Shown here piece after piece: positions 14,518 through 21,762 of a DNA stretch of 22,446 bases. A program made the position numbers and the translations under genes. The stretch is from assembly GCA_030673425.1 (NCBI GenBank), contig DAOVJB010000003.1, positions 1 to 22,446 of the forward strand, given 5' to 3'. Positions within the stretch are counted from its first letter, which is position 1; each line of letters begins with the position of its first letter. Source of the stretch: Elusimicrobiota bacterium (GTDB taxonomy: Bacteria > CAYTYR01 > UBA6262 > DAOVJB01). The notes beneath the pieces were generated by a model, which searched no databases, was not told where the DNA came from, and saw only the letters and a list, made by a program, of their open reading frames with translations.

Positions 14518-15510
14518 GTGATAGGAATAGATAAAAACATAACACTTGCTTATGGAAATGGTGGAAGACTGATGCATGAACTTATAGATATGTTGCGTTC
14601 GAAATTCTCAAATAAAATATTAAATGAACTATCGGATGCAGCCGAGTTTAAGGTAAATAGTACCAGACTTGCTTTCAGTACAGATTCCTTTGTTGTAAAA
14701 CCTCTGTTTTTTCCTGGGGGAGATATAGGAAAGCTTGCGGTTTGTGGTACGGTTAATGATATATCCATGAAAGGGGCAACACCTCTTTTTATATCTTTAG
14801 CATTTATTATTGAGGAAGGATTAGAGTTTTCGATATTAGAAAGGATTACTTCTTCCATAAAGCAGTCTGCCGCTAAGGCAGGTGTTCTCGTTGTTACAGG
14901 TGATGTAAAGGTTGTTGAAAAAGGGGCGGCAGATAAAATATTTATAAATACTGCTGGAATAGGAGTTATAAAAAAATATTCTTTAGGTACAAAAGCAAAA
15001 CCTGATGATGTAATTATAATAAATGGTCCTATAGCAGAACATGGGATGGCTATTCTTAATGCAAGAGAAAATCTTGGGTTTTTATCGACTATAAAGAGTG
15101 ATTGCCGTAACCTGAATTTTGAAGTTAAAAGATGTCTTAAAGCATCAAAAAATATTAGCGTGATGCGTGATCCTACAAGAGGAGGACTTGCGACAAGCTT
15201 GAATGAAATAGCATATAGTTCAAATCTTGGTATAGAGGTTTATGAAAAAAGTATTCCTGTAAGAGCGAATGTAAGAAAATTATGCGATGTCTTGGGATTT
15301 GATCCGATGTATGTTGCTAATGAAGGAAAATTTATCTGTTTTGTAAAAGAGAAGGATGCTATGAAGGTAAAACATGCTATCGGTAAAGGTACCCGGATTA
15401 TTGGTAAAGTTACATCAAGTCATAAAGGAGAGGTTTACTTAAAAACACAAATTGGCGCAAGTCGTATATTACCGATGCTAGAAGCCGACCAGCTTCCACG
15501 GATTTGTTAG
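14518..15510 (+). CDS. hypE: HypE, carbamoyl dehydratase (cyanide-forming)
   Basis: A 330-residue protein of the PurM/HypE family. It ends in QLPRIC, so the C-terminal cysteine that accepts the carbamoyl group from HypF and is dehydrated to thiocyanate is present (Cys330). Other marks: FSTDSFVVKPLFFPGGDIG, CGTVNDISMKGA, VVTGDVKVVEKG and MRDPTRGGLATSLNEIA. The N-terminal glycine-rich block reads LAYGNGGRLMHELI, whereas most relatives have HGSGG or HGAGG. The start codon is GTG at 14518, with GGAG at 14508-14511. It lies 2 bases after hypD. It is the last gene before the nikR promoter; no terminator hairpin is visible between them. Confidence 0.94.
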   Translation: MIGIDKNITLAYGNGGRLMHELIDMLRSKFSNKILNELSDAAEFKVNSTRLAFSTDSFVVKPLFFPGGDIGKLAVCGTVNDISMKGATPLFISLAFIIEEGLEFSILERITSSIKQSAAKAGVLVVTGDVKVVEKGAADKIFINTAGIGVIKKYSLGTKAKPDDVIIINGPIAEHGMAILNARENLGFLSTIKSDCRNLNFEVKRCLKASKNISVMRDPTRGGLATSLNEIAYSSNLGIEVYEKSIPVRANVRKLCDVLGFDPMYVANEGKFICFVKEKDAMKVKHAIGKGTRIIGKVTSSHKGEVYLKTQIGASRILPMLEADQLPRIC

Positions 15511-15528
15511 GTGTAAAATAGAAAAAAC

Positions 15529-15557
15529 TTGACACAAAAATATTTTGGTGTTATTAT
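15529..15557 (+). promoter_or_regulatory. Sigma-70-type promoter of nikR
   Basis: A perfect -35 hexamer TTGACA (15529-15534), 17 bases of spacer, and -10 TATTAT (15552-15557). Transcription would begin near 15563-15565. The SD AAGGAGAG (15576-15583) and ATG at 15592 follow. The -10 box lies within the left arm of the inverted repeat described separately. Confidence 0.75.
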
Positions 15558-15574
15558 CTGAAAAATAGTAACAC
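15548..15574 (+). promoter_or_regulatory. Probable NikR operator (inverted repeat)
   Basis: GTGTTAT (15548-15554), 13 bases, GTAACAC (15568-15574). Extended arms GTGTTATTAT and ATAGTAACAC match at 9 of 10 positions, with a 7-base centre. The left arm covers the -10 box and the right arm lies at or after the start of transcription, so bound NikR would block the promoter. The arrangement (a pair of short arms 13-16 bases apart) follows known NikR operators, although the E. coli core is GTATGA/TCATAC. As I recall, GTGTTAC-type arms have been predicted in other NikR lineages. Confidence 0.7.
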
Positions 15575-15591
15575 TAAGGAGAGTTTAGTCT

Positions 15592-16008
15592 ATGCGAAGA
15601 TTAATCCGCTTTGGAGTATCGCTTGATAATGATCTTCTCGATAAATTTGATAAACTTATAAAACAAGAGAACTATACTAATCGCTCAGAGGCCATACGGG
15701 ATTTAATCAGAGAAAAATTGGTTAAAAAAGAGTGGATAGGAAATAAAGAAGTGACTGGTGCGATTACACTCGTATATGATCATCATAAAAGAGAACTCCT
15801 GAATTCATTAATTGATATTCAGCATGACTTCCATCATTTGATTGTTTCCAGTCAACATATTCACGTAGACCATGATAACTGTTTGGAAATAATTGTAGTC
15901 AAAGGCAAGCCAAGAGAAGTTGAAAAATTAGCTAATATGATGAAAGCAGCTAAGGGGGTAAAATATGGAGCATTAAGTATGGCTACTACAGGAAAACAAT
16001 TGAAATAA
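15592..16008 (+). CDS. nikR: NikR, nickel-responsive ribbon-helix-helix regulator
   Basis: A 138-residue regulator. The N-terminal ribbon-helix-helix (RRLIRFGVSLDNDLLDKFD, then NRSEAIRDLIREKL) binds DNA; the C-terminal ACT-like domain binds Ni. The four high-affinity ligands align with E. coli NikR at the right spacing: His78, His89, His91 and Cys97 (QHDF, QHIHVDHDNCLE). Length is normal for the family (E. coli 133). In other bacteria NikR with nickel represses nickel uptake, and in some lineages it also controls urease or hydrogenase genes. Its own promoter carries an inverted repeat, implying autoregulation. It sits between the hydrogenase maturation genes and a metal-uptake cassette, consistent with managing nickel for the hydrogenase. 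Confidence 0.95.
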   Translation: MRRLIRFGVSLDNDLLDKFDKLIKQENYTNRSEAIRDLIREKLVKKEWIGNKEVTGAITLVYDHHKRELLNSLIDIQHDFHHLIVSSQHIHVDHDNCLEIIVVKGKPREVEKLANMMKAAKGVKYGALSMATTGKQLK

Positions 16009-16025
16009 TATTTTTTTATCTGTTA

Positions 16026-16052
16026 GTAACACGAATAAAATAAATGTAATAC
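16026..16052 (+). promoter_or_regulatory. Possible second regulator site: GTAACAC-N13-GTAATAC
   Basis: GTAACAC (16026-16032) is identical to the right arm of the nikR operator. GTAATAC (16046-16052) follows after the same 13-base spacing, but the two run in the same direction, so this is a direct rather than an inverted repeat. It lies in the 95-base gap before the flavoprotein gene. It could be a degenerate NikR site or a half-site. The same gap contains TAAAAT at 16036-16041 but no convincing -35. Confidence 0.35.
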
Positions 16053-16066
16053 GTAAGTAAAATATA

Positions 16067-16080
16067 AATTCTTCGGAATT
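16067..16080 (+). other. Small hairpin with UUCG tetraloop in 5' leader
   Basis: AATTC (16067-16071), loop TTCG, GAATT (16076-16080). The C(UUCG)G loop is exceptionally stable in RNA, though the stem is only 5 bp of mostly A-T pairs. It is followed by seven A residues and the SD AGGAGG (16087-16092). There is no T-run, so it is not a terminator on this strand. It may set the spacing or accessibility of the ribosome-binding site; it may also be chance. Confidence 0.35.
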
Positions 16081-16103
16081 AAAAAAAGGAGGATGTATTA
16101 TTT

Positions 16104-17447
16104 ATGGAAAAGAGAGTAGATGTATTAGTAATAGGTGGTGGACCTGCGGGCATTATTAGTGCGGTTACGGCACGTAAATATTATCCAAATAAGAAGATTC
16201 TGTTGATTAAAAGCATAGGTAAGGGGGCTATTCCCTGTGGGATCCCTTATATGTTTGCCAGTTTGAAAAATCCTGATGAAAATGCACTTGGTAACGCGTC
16301 ATTGGAAAAGAATAAAATTGATGTTGTTGTAGATGAAGCGGTGAAAATAGAACGAGATCAGAAGCTTATTCGCACAAAAAATAAAGATGTTTATTATTAT
16401 GAAAAATTAATTTTGGCTACTGGTTCTACACCTATTTTACCCCCAATTACAGGCATTGATAAAGAAAATATTTATCCAGTCTACAAAGATATGGAGTACC
16501 TTAAAAAGGCAATAGAGGGAGTTAAGCGAAGTAAGAATGTCCTGGTTTTAGGAGGAGGTTTTATCGGGATAGAATTTGCTGATGAACTTTCTAAAATAAA
16601 AAATCTTAACGTTTATTTAGTAGAAATGCTTCCTAATCTTTTAGCCAATTCCTTTGACCGTGAATTTTCTCAATTGGCTGAGGAAAAATTGCATTCTAAG
16701 GGTGTAAAAATATTAACTAATACTCGTGTTGAGGAGTTTATAGGCAATAAAAAAGTTAAGAAAGTTCGGTTTTCAAACGGAGAAGAACTTGATATAGATT
16801 GTGCTGTTTTAGGCATTGGGGCAATTCCTGATACAAAGTTAGCCCAAGATGCTGGGTTAGATTTGGGTAAAGGTAAAGGTTTATGGGTGGATGAGTATAT
16901 GAGAACAGTTGATGCGGATATTTTTGCCATAGGAGATTGCGCTGGGAAAAGAGACTTTTTTACACGAAAAGATATTCCTGTTATGCTTGCTTCTATAGCT
17001 ACAGCAGAGGCAAGGATTGCTGGGGCAAATCTTTATCAATTGAAAGTGGTACGAGAGAATAAAGGTACAATCGGGATATTTGCAACTTATGTAGATGGTT
17101 TGGTCTTAGGTTCAGCTGGGCTGACTGAGAATAGTGCTAAAAAAGAAGGTTTTGAGGTTATAAGTGGTAATGCTGAAGGAATAGATAAACATCCTAAGAG
17201 TTTACCTGGTGCAAATAAAATCAAGGTCAAATTAATATTTTCAAAGCATTCAGGAGTTGTTATGGGTGGACAAGTTGCAGGGGGAACGTCATGTGGTGAA
17301 TTGATAAATACTATTGGTGTGGCTATACAAGAAAGAATCTCATTATCAGAACTTGAGACTTTACAGATGGCAACTCACCCTTATCTTACTTCAGCTCCTA
17401 CTATGTATCCATTAGTTTTGGCTGCACAGAATGCAGGAGAGAAATAA
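16104..17447 (+). CDS. FAD-dependent pyridine nucleotide-disulfide oxidoreductase (CoA-disulfide reductase/NADH oxidase-like)
   Basis: A 447-residue flavoprotein. The FAD fold opens with VLVIGGGPAGIISA (GGGPAG at 11-16). A single redox cysteine, Cys45 in GAIPCGIPYM, sits where CoA-disulfide reductases and NADH oxidases/peroxidases have their active-site Cys. The NAD(P)H fold is at VLVLGGGFIGIEFADEL (about 147-163), and DIFAIGDCA closes the FAD site. The C-terminal dimerisation domain is present (THPYLTSAPTMYPLVLAAQN). It probably reduces a disulfide, polysulfide, peroxide or O2 with NAD(P)H; the substrate cannot be read. AGGAGG at 16087-16092 supports the start. The TonB receptor follows 10 bases after its stop, tying it to the metal-uptake cassette, an unusual companion. 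Confidence 0.85.
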   Translation: MEKRVDVLVIGGGPAGIISAVTARKYYPNKKILLIKSIGKGAIPCGIPYMFASLKNPDENALGNASLEKNKIDVVVDEAVKIERDQKLIRTKNKDVYYYEKLILATGSTPILPPITGIDKENIYPVYKDMEYLKKAIEGVKRSKNVLVLGGGFIGIEFADELSKIKNLNVYLVEMLPNLLANSFDREFSQLAEEKLHSKGVKILTNTRVEEFIGNKKVKKVRFSNGEELDIDCAVLGIGAIPDTKLAQDAGLDLGKGKGLWVDEYMRTVDADIFAIGDCAGKRDFFTRKDIPVMLASIATAEARIAGANLYQLKVVRENKGTIGIFATYVDGLVLGSAGLTENSAKKEGFEVISGNAEGIDKHPKSLPGANKIKVKLIFSKHSGVVMGGQVAGGTSCGELINTIGVAIQERISLSELETLQMATHPYLTSAPTMYPLVLAAQNAGEK

Positions 17448-17457
17448 AGGGGATAAA

Positions 17458-19266
17458 ATGTTAAAAAACATTAAATTAGAAATTTTATTAAGCAGTGTTT
17501 TATTGTTTGGTTTAGTCCAGATTGGCTTGGCTGAAGAACAGGTACTAATTTATGAGCTGGAAGAAATTGTAGTAAGCGCTACAGGCTCAGAAAGGGCGAT
17601 TAAGGATTTGTCAGCAACGGTAAGTGTGATTACACGGGATGAGATCGAAGCATCAAATGCCAACTCCTGCACTGATATTCTAAACAGTCTTCCAGGGCTT
17701 TTTGTCCATAAAACAGGTTCTTTTGGAAGAGCTGATGTAGATATAAGAGGTATTGGGGAAAGAGGAAGAAATATAATGGTACTCATTGATGGAAGACCTG
17801 TAAAAATGGGGCTTTTCGGTTGCACTATTACGCATTCTCTTCCCCTTAGTAATGTGGAGAGGATTGAAGTGGTCAGGGGGCCATTGTCTGTTTTATACGG
17901 CTCAGATGCACTTGGTGGTGTGATAAATATAATAACCAGAAAAATAAAAGATAAATTCGAAACTGATCTTGTTACCTCTGGTGGAACACATAATACTCAA
18001 CATTATCGGCTTTTACATGGTGGGTATGTAAGTAAATTTGATTATTATGTTACAATAGATAAAAGATCAAGCGATGGACATCTTGATAATTCTGCATATG
18101 ATGGTAAGGATTTCAGCCTACACTTAGGTTACGGAATTACAGATGATTCAGAACTGACTTTTACAGGCAAATATTTTGATGGTTATAAAGAAGAACCATC
18201 AAAAAAAGATGTTACGACAATTTCAGACACATGGAATGATTATAAAAGAGGGGCTTTGGATTTAACACTTACTAAACAATGGGAGTATATGGATGGTTTG
18301 ATTAAGACTTATCGCAATTTTGGTGAGCATGAGTTTTCTGATGGTTGGCATTCTAAGGATGTAACCAATGGTATCATGCTCAATGGGTCAAAAGAGATTT
18401 TCGATGACAATGAGCTGACTGTAGGTGCGGAATTCAGACAGCAGACAGGAGAAAGTATAAATTGGCCAAAAGGCAAATGGGATAAAAACGAATATGCTGT
18501 TTATTTTCATGATGAACAAACCCTTTTTGAAAAATTAACCGTTACTTTTGGCGCCAGGTATAATGAAGATGAAGTTTCAGGAAGTGAATTCTGTCCGCAG
18601 GGAGGTCTGGTCTTCTCTCCAAAAGAAGGCACTATTCTTAGGGGACTGGTAAATAAAGGTTTTCGTTCTCCTCAGATTAATGAATTATATATGTTTCCGC
18701 CATCTAATGAAGACCTTAAACCAGAGGTGGTCATTAATTATGAAATTGGAGTTAACCAACGAATTGTAGAAGGAGTAAACGTTGATATGGTTGGCTACAT
18801 AATGAAAGGTAAAGACCTTATTGAGATTAAAAGCGGCAAGTTTAAGAATATCGGTGAATTTGAATTTAAGGGTATAGAAACTGGTCTTAACGCTCAGCTT
18901 AGTGAGGGGATTTCAGGACGACTTTATTATACCTATTTTGACCCTGGTAAAAAGACTACAGGCCGTCCTGGTACAAAAGTTGACTTATCCTTAAGATATA
19001 CGAAGAATCCAGTTGCTGTTTCCTTAAGTGGGCAATATATTGGTGATTATTATGCTGAGGATGATTCACAGAGTCCCATTGATGATTATTTCATAGCCAA
19101 TACAAAACTTAGTTATGAAATTGTTAAGGACCTTAAGGTATTTCTTGCTGTTGATAACATCTTAAATAGTGAATATGGAGTATATGCTAACCTGGCTGGT
19201 GGGTCAGCAGGGGTTTACTCTATGCCCAGAAGGACGTTTACTGCTGGATTAAATTGTAAGTTCTAA
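17458..19266 (+). CDS. TonB-dependent outer-membrane receptor (CirA/BtuB-like)
   Basis: A 602-residue outer-membrane protein with a signal peptide (about residues 1-25, cleaved after GLA). A TonB-box-like EEIVVSAT (35-42) comes next, then a plug domain ending near DALGGVINIITRK, and a ~430-residue beta-barrel finishing with Phe (TAGLNCKF). At about 600 residues it is in the small BtuB/CirA class. The plug loop that normally reads DG-P-V-N before the ligand pocket has GLFGCTITHSLP, with Cys122 and His126. Together with Cys71 these could touch a metal or metal chelate. The ATG at 17458, with AAAGGGGATA just upstream, is preferred over the in-frame start at 17431, which would spoil the signal peptide. 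The substrate is inferred as nickel or a nickel complex from nikR and the ABC transporter. Confidence 0.9.
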   Translation: MLKNIKLEILLSSVLLFGLVQIGLAEEQVLIYELEEIVVSATGSERAIKDLSATVSVITRDEIEASNANSCTDILNSLPGLFVHKTGSFGRADVDIRGIGERGRNIMVLIDGRPVKMGLFGCTITHSLPLSNVERIEVVRGPLSVLYGSDALGGVINIITRKIKDKFETDLVTSGGTHNTQHYRLLHGGYVSKFDYYVTIDKRSSDGHLDNSAYDGKDFSLHLGYGITDDSELTFTGKYFDGYKEEPSKKDVTTISDTWNDYKRGALDLTLTKQWEYMDGLIKTYRNFGEHEFSDGWHSKDVTNGIMLNGSKEIFDDNELTVGAEFRQQTGESINWPKGKWDKNEYAVYFHDEQTLFEKLTVTFGARYNEDEVSGSEFCPQGGLVFSPKEGTILRGLVNKGFRSPQINELYMFPPSNEDLKPEVVINYEIGVNQRIVEGVNVDMVGYIMKGKDLIEIKSGKFKNIGEFEFKGIETGLNAQLSEGISGRLYYTYFDPGKKTTGRPGTKVDLSLRYTKNPVAVSLSGQYIGDYYAEDDSQSPIDDYFIANTKLSYEIVKDLKVFLAVDNILNSEYGVYANLAGGSAGVYSMPRRTFTAGLNCKF

Positions 19267-19306
19267 TCAATATTTCCGGAATTTAAGGATATTTAGGAGA
19301 GATGAA

Positions 19307-20155
19307 ATGAAAGCAGATTGTAAATATCTAAATAGTAAATTTATGCGTCTCATAATATTAACTGGCATTCTTTTCTCATTTTTCTTGAGCAACTCATTTT
19401 CTTATGGTGAAACATCTAAAGATAAGATTAAGGTTATTGCAACAACTACATTGATTGGGACTATGGTAAGGACAATAGGAGAAGATATGGTAGAAGTAAA
19501 TACCATAGTTCCTGGCGGAATGTGTCCGGGCCATTTTGATATAAAACAAACTGATCTGAAAAACCTTTCCGAAGCTAATATCTTACTCAATCATGGCTGG
19601 GAAAAATGGATAGAAAATCTTATAAAAACTGTTGAAAATGAAAAGCTGATGATAAAAACCATTACTCTTGGAGGGAACTGGATGGTTCCTGAAGTTCATA
19701 TCCAGGCACTAGATGAAATTGCTAAAATTCTTTCTCAAACAGACCCTAAAAATAGCAAATTGTACAGAGACTCATCAAACAATTATAAAAAAGCAATAAA
19801 TACAGAGGTTTTACGAATCCAGGAGTTAACGAAAAATTTAGCGGGGACAAAAGTCATTTGTTCTCAACACCAATCAGGATTTCTTGAATGGCTTGGTTTT
19901 AATGTTGTTGTTGCTTATGGAAGAGCTGAGGAGCTAACGCCTAAAAAATTAATAAAGATTATGAAAGTAGCAAGAGTCGAAGGAGTGCAAATAGTAGTGG
20001 ACAATTTACAGAGTGGAGCAAAAACAGGGATGCAGATTGCTGAAGAGATTGGTGCAAAACATATAGTATTAACCAATTTTCCTCTTAGGGATTCATATAT
20101 TGAGTCTTTGAGAGAGAACATAAATAAAATTATGCAAACGGTACGCACGAAATGA
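19307..20155 (+). CDS. Periplasmic metal-binding protein (TroA/ZnuA superfamily)
   Basis: A 282-residue substrate-binding protein with an N-terminal hydrophobic signal (about residues 14-33; no lipobox). The fold is recognisable from IKVIATTTLIGTMVRTIG, ICSQHQSGFLEWLGF and a C-terminal helix-rich lobe. Candidate metal ligands by alignment to ZnuA/TroA are His76 (CPGHFD), His131 (PEVHIQALDEIA), His188 (SQHQSGF) and Asp232 (VDNLQ). Two features differ from ordinary ZnuA: the first site reads CPGHFD, not a DPHxYEP-type block, with Cys73 next to it, and there is no His-rich loop. The metal may therefore be nickel or cobalt instead of zinc (inference). TTAGGAGAG at 19293-19301 supports the start. 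An ATGA overlap leads to the ATPase. Confidence 0.85.
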   Translation: MKADCKYLNSKFMRLIILTGILFSFFLSNSFSYGETSKDKIKVIATTTLIGTMVRTIGEDMVEVNTIVPGGMCPGHFDIKQTDLKNLSEANILLNHGWEKWIENLIKTVENEKLMIKTITLGGNWMVPEVHIQALDEIAKILSQTDPKNSKLYRDSSNNYKKAINTEVLRIQELTKNLAGTKVICSQHQSGFLEWLGFNVVVAYGRAEELTPKKLIKIMKVARVEGVQIVVDNLQSGAKTGMQIAEEIGAKHIVLTNFPLRDSYIESLRENINKIMQTVRTK

Positions 20156-20934
20156 AACAATTTATAGAAATAGCAAATGTTACGGTTTCTTATCGCGAAA
20201 ACATAGCATTAAAAAATATATCCTTAAATATGGAAGAAGGGGATTTTATTTCGGTAATTGGTCCTAATGGGGCAGGAAAAACAACCTTGCTTACGGTAAT
20301 TAACGGCTTGGGAAAAATTCTTTCTGGGTCGGTTAAGGTTTTTGGAACATCCCTTATTACATCCAATATAAATAAAATCCGAACAAAAATTGGCTATGTT
20401 TCCCAGCATTTGAATATTGATCCACGATTTCCTATTTCAGTACGCGAGGTAGTAAAAATAGGAAGGTTTGGTAAAATTGGATTGTTTAATCATATAAGTC
20501 ATAAAGATGAAGAAATTGTTGATTCAGCAATGGAGTTAGTTGGTATAAGTAAACTTGCTCAAAGGCCTATTGGACACCTTTCTGCTGGTGAACAACAGAA
20601 AGTAGAAATCGCCCGAGCTTTGGCTCAACAACCCGAAATAATGCTTTTAGATGAACCAACATCTAATTTAGACCCTAAATCTCAGACAGATTTGATTAAG
20701 TTAATAGACAGAATTTATAAAGAAAAGAAATTAACCACGGTATTCGTGACCCATATATTGAGCCATATTCCAACATCATGCAATAAAGTTGTTCTGATGA
20801 AAAGAGGAAAAATTATCTGGTTCGGGGGAATAAAAACTGCTTTGAATGAAGAATTACTCTCTGATCTTTATGATTGTCCGATTGAGATAACAAATAAAAG
20901 AGGACGCATATTGGCCCAGCCAAAATGGTGGTAG
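20152..20934 (+). CDS. Metal ABC transporter ATP-binding protein (ZnuC family)
   Basis: A 260-residue ATPase. Walker A GPNGAGKTT (37-45), Q-loop Gln85 in GYVSQHLNID, signature LSAGEQQKVEIARAL from residue 143, Walker B IMLLDEP (163-169), D-loop SNLD and switch His201 (FVTHILSH) are all intact. It powers metal import together with the adjacent permease. The subfamily (FISVIGPNGAGKTTLL, VREVVKIGRFGKIG) fits ZnuC/MntB/TroB-type importers. It starts inside the stop of the binding-protein gene and ends 3 bases before the permease, the standard order for this transporter type. Confidence 0.93.
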   Translation: MKQFIEIANVTVSYRENIALKNISLNMEEGDFISVIGPNGAGKTTLLTVINGLGKILSGSVKVFGTSLITSNINKIRTKIGYVSQHLNIDPRFPISVREVVKIGRFGKIGLFNHISHKDEEIVDSAMELVGISKLAQRPIGHLSAGEQQKVEIARALAQQPEIMLLDEPTSNLDPKSQTDLIKLIDRIYKEKKLTTVFVTHILSHIPTSCNKVVLMKRGKIIWFGGIKTALNEELLSDLYDCPIEITNKRGRILAQPKWW

Positions 20935-20937
20935 TCT

Positions 20938-21762
20938 ATGTTTGAAATATTGCAGTATAAATTTATTCAGCGGGCGATTCTGGCTTCTATTTTTGGCGGT
21001 GCCAGTTGTGGTATAGTTGGTGTTTGGGTGATAATGTTACGTATACCTTTTGTTGGGGTAGCAATGTCTCATGCTGCCTTTGCCGGAGCAATTTTTGGGC
21101 TTCTATTACACATTAATCCCTTAATGATGGCAATTCTGTTCTGTCTTAGTTCAGCACTAGTTATAGGACCAATGGCAGACAAAGCTGACTTTGACCCTAA
21201 TGTTTCAATAGGGATAGTTTTTTCTATGGTATTAGGAATCGCCTTTTTGGGGATGGGTTTAATTAAAGGACCAAAAACAGAAGCATTAAAATTTATCTGG
21301 GGAAATATCCTGACAATATCAGGTAAAGACGTTATACTATTAATAATAATGGCATTTCTAATTCTTTTAGTTTCAATTTTTCTTTTCAAAGAGATTCAGG
21401 CTGTTCTTTTTAATCGGGAGATTGCCTCCTCCGTTGGGATACCGCAAAAGCTTATATTCTATTTTTTACTATTTATTTGTGGCTTGACCGTTACTCTAAA
21501 CTTAAACACCATAGGTGGACTTTTAATTTTTAGTTTGATAATTAATCCCCCGTCTGCTGCTTATCAGCTTACCTATAACTTAAAAGTTATATTTGGTCTG
21601 TCAGCAATTTTTGGTATAAGCTCATGTCTCTTGGGACTTTTTTTCTCTTATATTTTTAATGTTCCTTCGGGAGCAGTTATTATTATTACGTCAAGTTTAA
21701 TCTTTGGTTTATGTCTTATTTTTTCTCCAAAGAGAAAGGTGAAAAAATATGAATCAACGTGA
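20938..21762 (+). CDS. Metal ABC transporter permease (ABC-3/ZnuB family)
   Basis: A 274-residue inner-membrane permease with about eight hydrophobic helices. ABC-3 family marks include GGASCGIVGVWVIMLRIPFV, GVAMSHAAFAGAIFGLLL, ALKFIWGNILTIS, and NREIASSVGIPQ, followed by FSLIINPPSAA. It forms the channel for the ion delivered by the binding protein and driven by the ATPase. The family normally moves Zn, Mn or Fe; its place behind nikR suggests nickel here (inference). It overlaps the methyltransferase gene by 14 bases. Confidence 0.92.
   Translation: MFEILQYKFIQRAILASIFGGASCGIVGVWVIMLRIPFVGVAMSHAAFAGAIFGLLLHINPLMMAILFCLSSALVIGPMADKADFDPNVSIGIVFSMVLGIAFLGMGLIKGPKTEALKFIWGNILTISGKDVILLIIMAFLILLVSIFLFKEIQAVLFNREIASSVGIPQKLIFYFLLFICGLTVTLNLNTIGGLLIFSLIINPPSAAYQLTYNLKVIFGLSAIFGISSCLLGLFFSYIFNVPSGAVIIITSSLIFGLCLIFSPKRKVKKYEST

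Noticed and set aside
16067-16080. UUCG hairpin as a terminator of nikR
   Set aside because: The stem is only 5 bp of mostly A-T pairs and is followed by A residues, not a T-run.
17431-17457. Upstream start for the TonB receptor
   Set aside because: It would put a charged segment before the signal peptide and overlap the previous gene; the ATG at 17458 has a good ribosome-binding site.
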